Of a stretch of DNA of 38,750 nt, positions 38,646 through 38,750 are shown in pieces. The stretch's first letter is position 1; each line of letters starts with the position of its first letter. Source of the stretch: Sideroxydans sp. (GTDB lineage Bacteria > Pseudomonadota > Gammaproteobacteria > Burkholderiales > Gallionellaceae); contig WOZO01000206.1 of NCBI GenBank assembly GCA_011620315.1, positions 1 to 38,750 of the forward strand, given 5' to 3'. The translations under genes and the position numbers were made by a program. Below the pieces are notes generated by a model, which saw only the letters and a list, made by a program, of their open reading frames with translations, was not told the DNA's origin and did no database searches.

Positions 38646-38750
38646 ATGGCAATGACTCAAATCAAACCGCCGAAATGTGATCCGAATCGCGTCTTCCATG
38701 TGCTGAAGCTCTTATGGGCTTCACTAACACTTTCTCTCCTTGCCCTGCCC
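38646..38750 (+). CDS. Start of an unidentified, probably membrane or secreted protein
   Basis: ATG 38646 has AGGAAA about six bases upstream. Only 35 codons are in the window: MAMTQIKPPKCDPNRVFH, then a hydrophobic stretch LLWASLTLSLLALP that looks like an N-in signal anchor. No family can be named from this. It lies 257 bases after the luxR-type gene behind the 11-7-11 dyad and may be its target. Confidence 0.5.
   Translation, partial: MAMTQIKPPKCDPNRVFHVLKLLWASLTLSLLALP

Overview
The window looks like chromosome or an integrated accessory region of a Gram-negative proteobacterium, most likely a betaproteobacterium. The basis is moderately high G+C, three-component envelope efflux systems, CzcI-type small proteins, and CadR/PbrR-type regulation as seen in Burkholderiales-like metal-resistance islands. 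No rRNA or tRNA gene, CRISPR array or complete insertion sequence was seen. Species cannot be assigned by eye.

Positions 1-27954 form a dense heavy-metal resistance island. It starts with the 3' part of a CusA-type Cu/Ag RND pump and a frameshifted His-rich small gene. A complete plus-strand czcI-czcC-czcB-PII-like-czcA operon follows, with an MgtC/SapB-like membrane protein and a double zinc-ribbon protein behind it. A gene-poor stretch at 9423-9859 carries a decayed IS630-type transposase fragment. The minus strand then carries an OprC-like copper TonB receptor, a CzcD-type CDF exporter, a CzcP-like P1B-4 ATPase, a small membrane protein, and a second czcI-czcC-czcB-czcA-PII-like operon. 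Next come a Met-rich secreted protein, a YnfA-family protein and a CadA/PbrA P1B-2 ATPase. The ATPase gene diverges from a PbrR/CadR MerR regulator across a textbook 19-bp-spacer MerR promoter. An EamA/DMT transporter with a long His-rich tail is coupled behind the regulator. Together these could take up Cu, pump Zn/Cd/Co/Pb from cytoplasm to periplasm (CDF, P-type ATPases), and pump from periplasm to outside (two CzcCBA systems and CusA).

Positions 28169-36971 form a DNA-processing, probably anti-phage, locus: a SNF2/RapA-like helicase, a PHP-domain plus ABC/SMC-type ATPase (TrlF-like), and the wreck of a type III-like restriction-modification pair. Only about 40 codons of the adenine methyltransferase (Mod) remain. 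They run straight into a Res subunit that has lost its N-terminal motor part (motif I) but keeps DESH, the later helicase motifs and a PD-ExK nuclease. One deletion between mod and res, possibly at a short shared sequence near 34635-34649, explains this. The truncated mod frame stops in a GTGA overlap with an in-frame GTG of res.

Positions 36972-38750 are AT-richer. They hold an unrecognised 133-codon ORF overlapping a LuxR-type solo regulator (the AHL-site Trp85 equivalent is Ala), several dyads with GTCGC/GCGAC arms, a perfect 11-7-11 inverted repeat, and the start of a gene that runs off the window.
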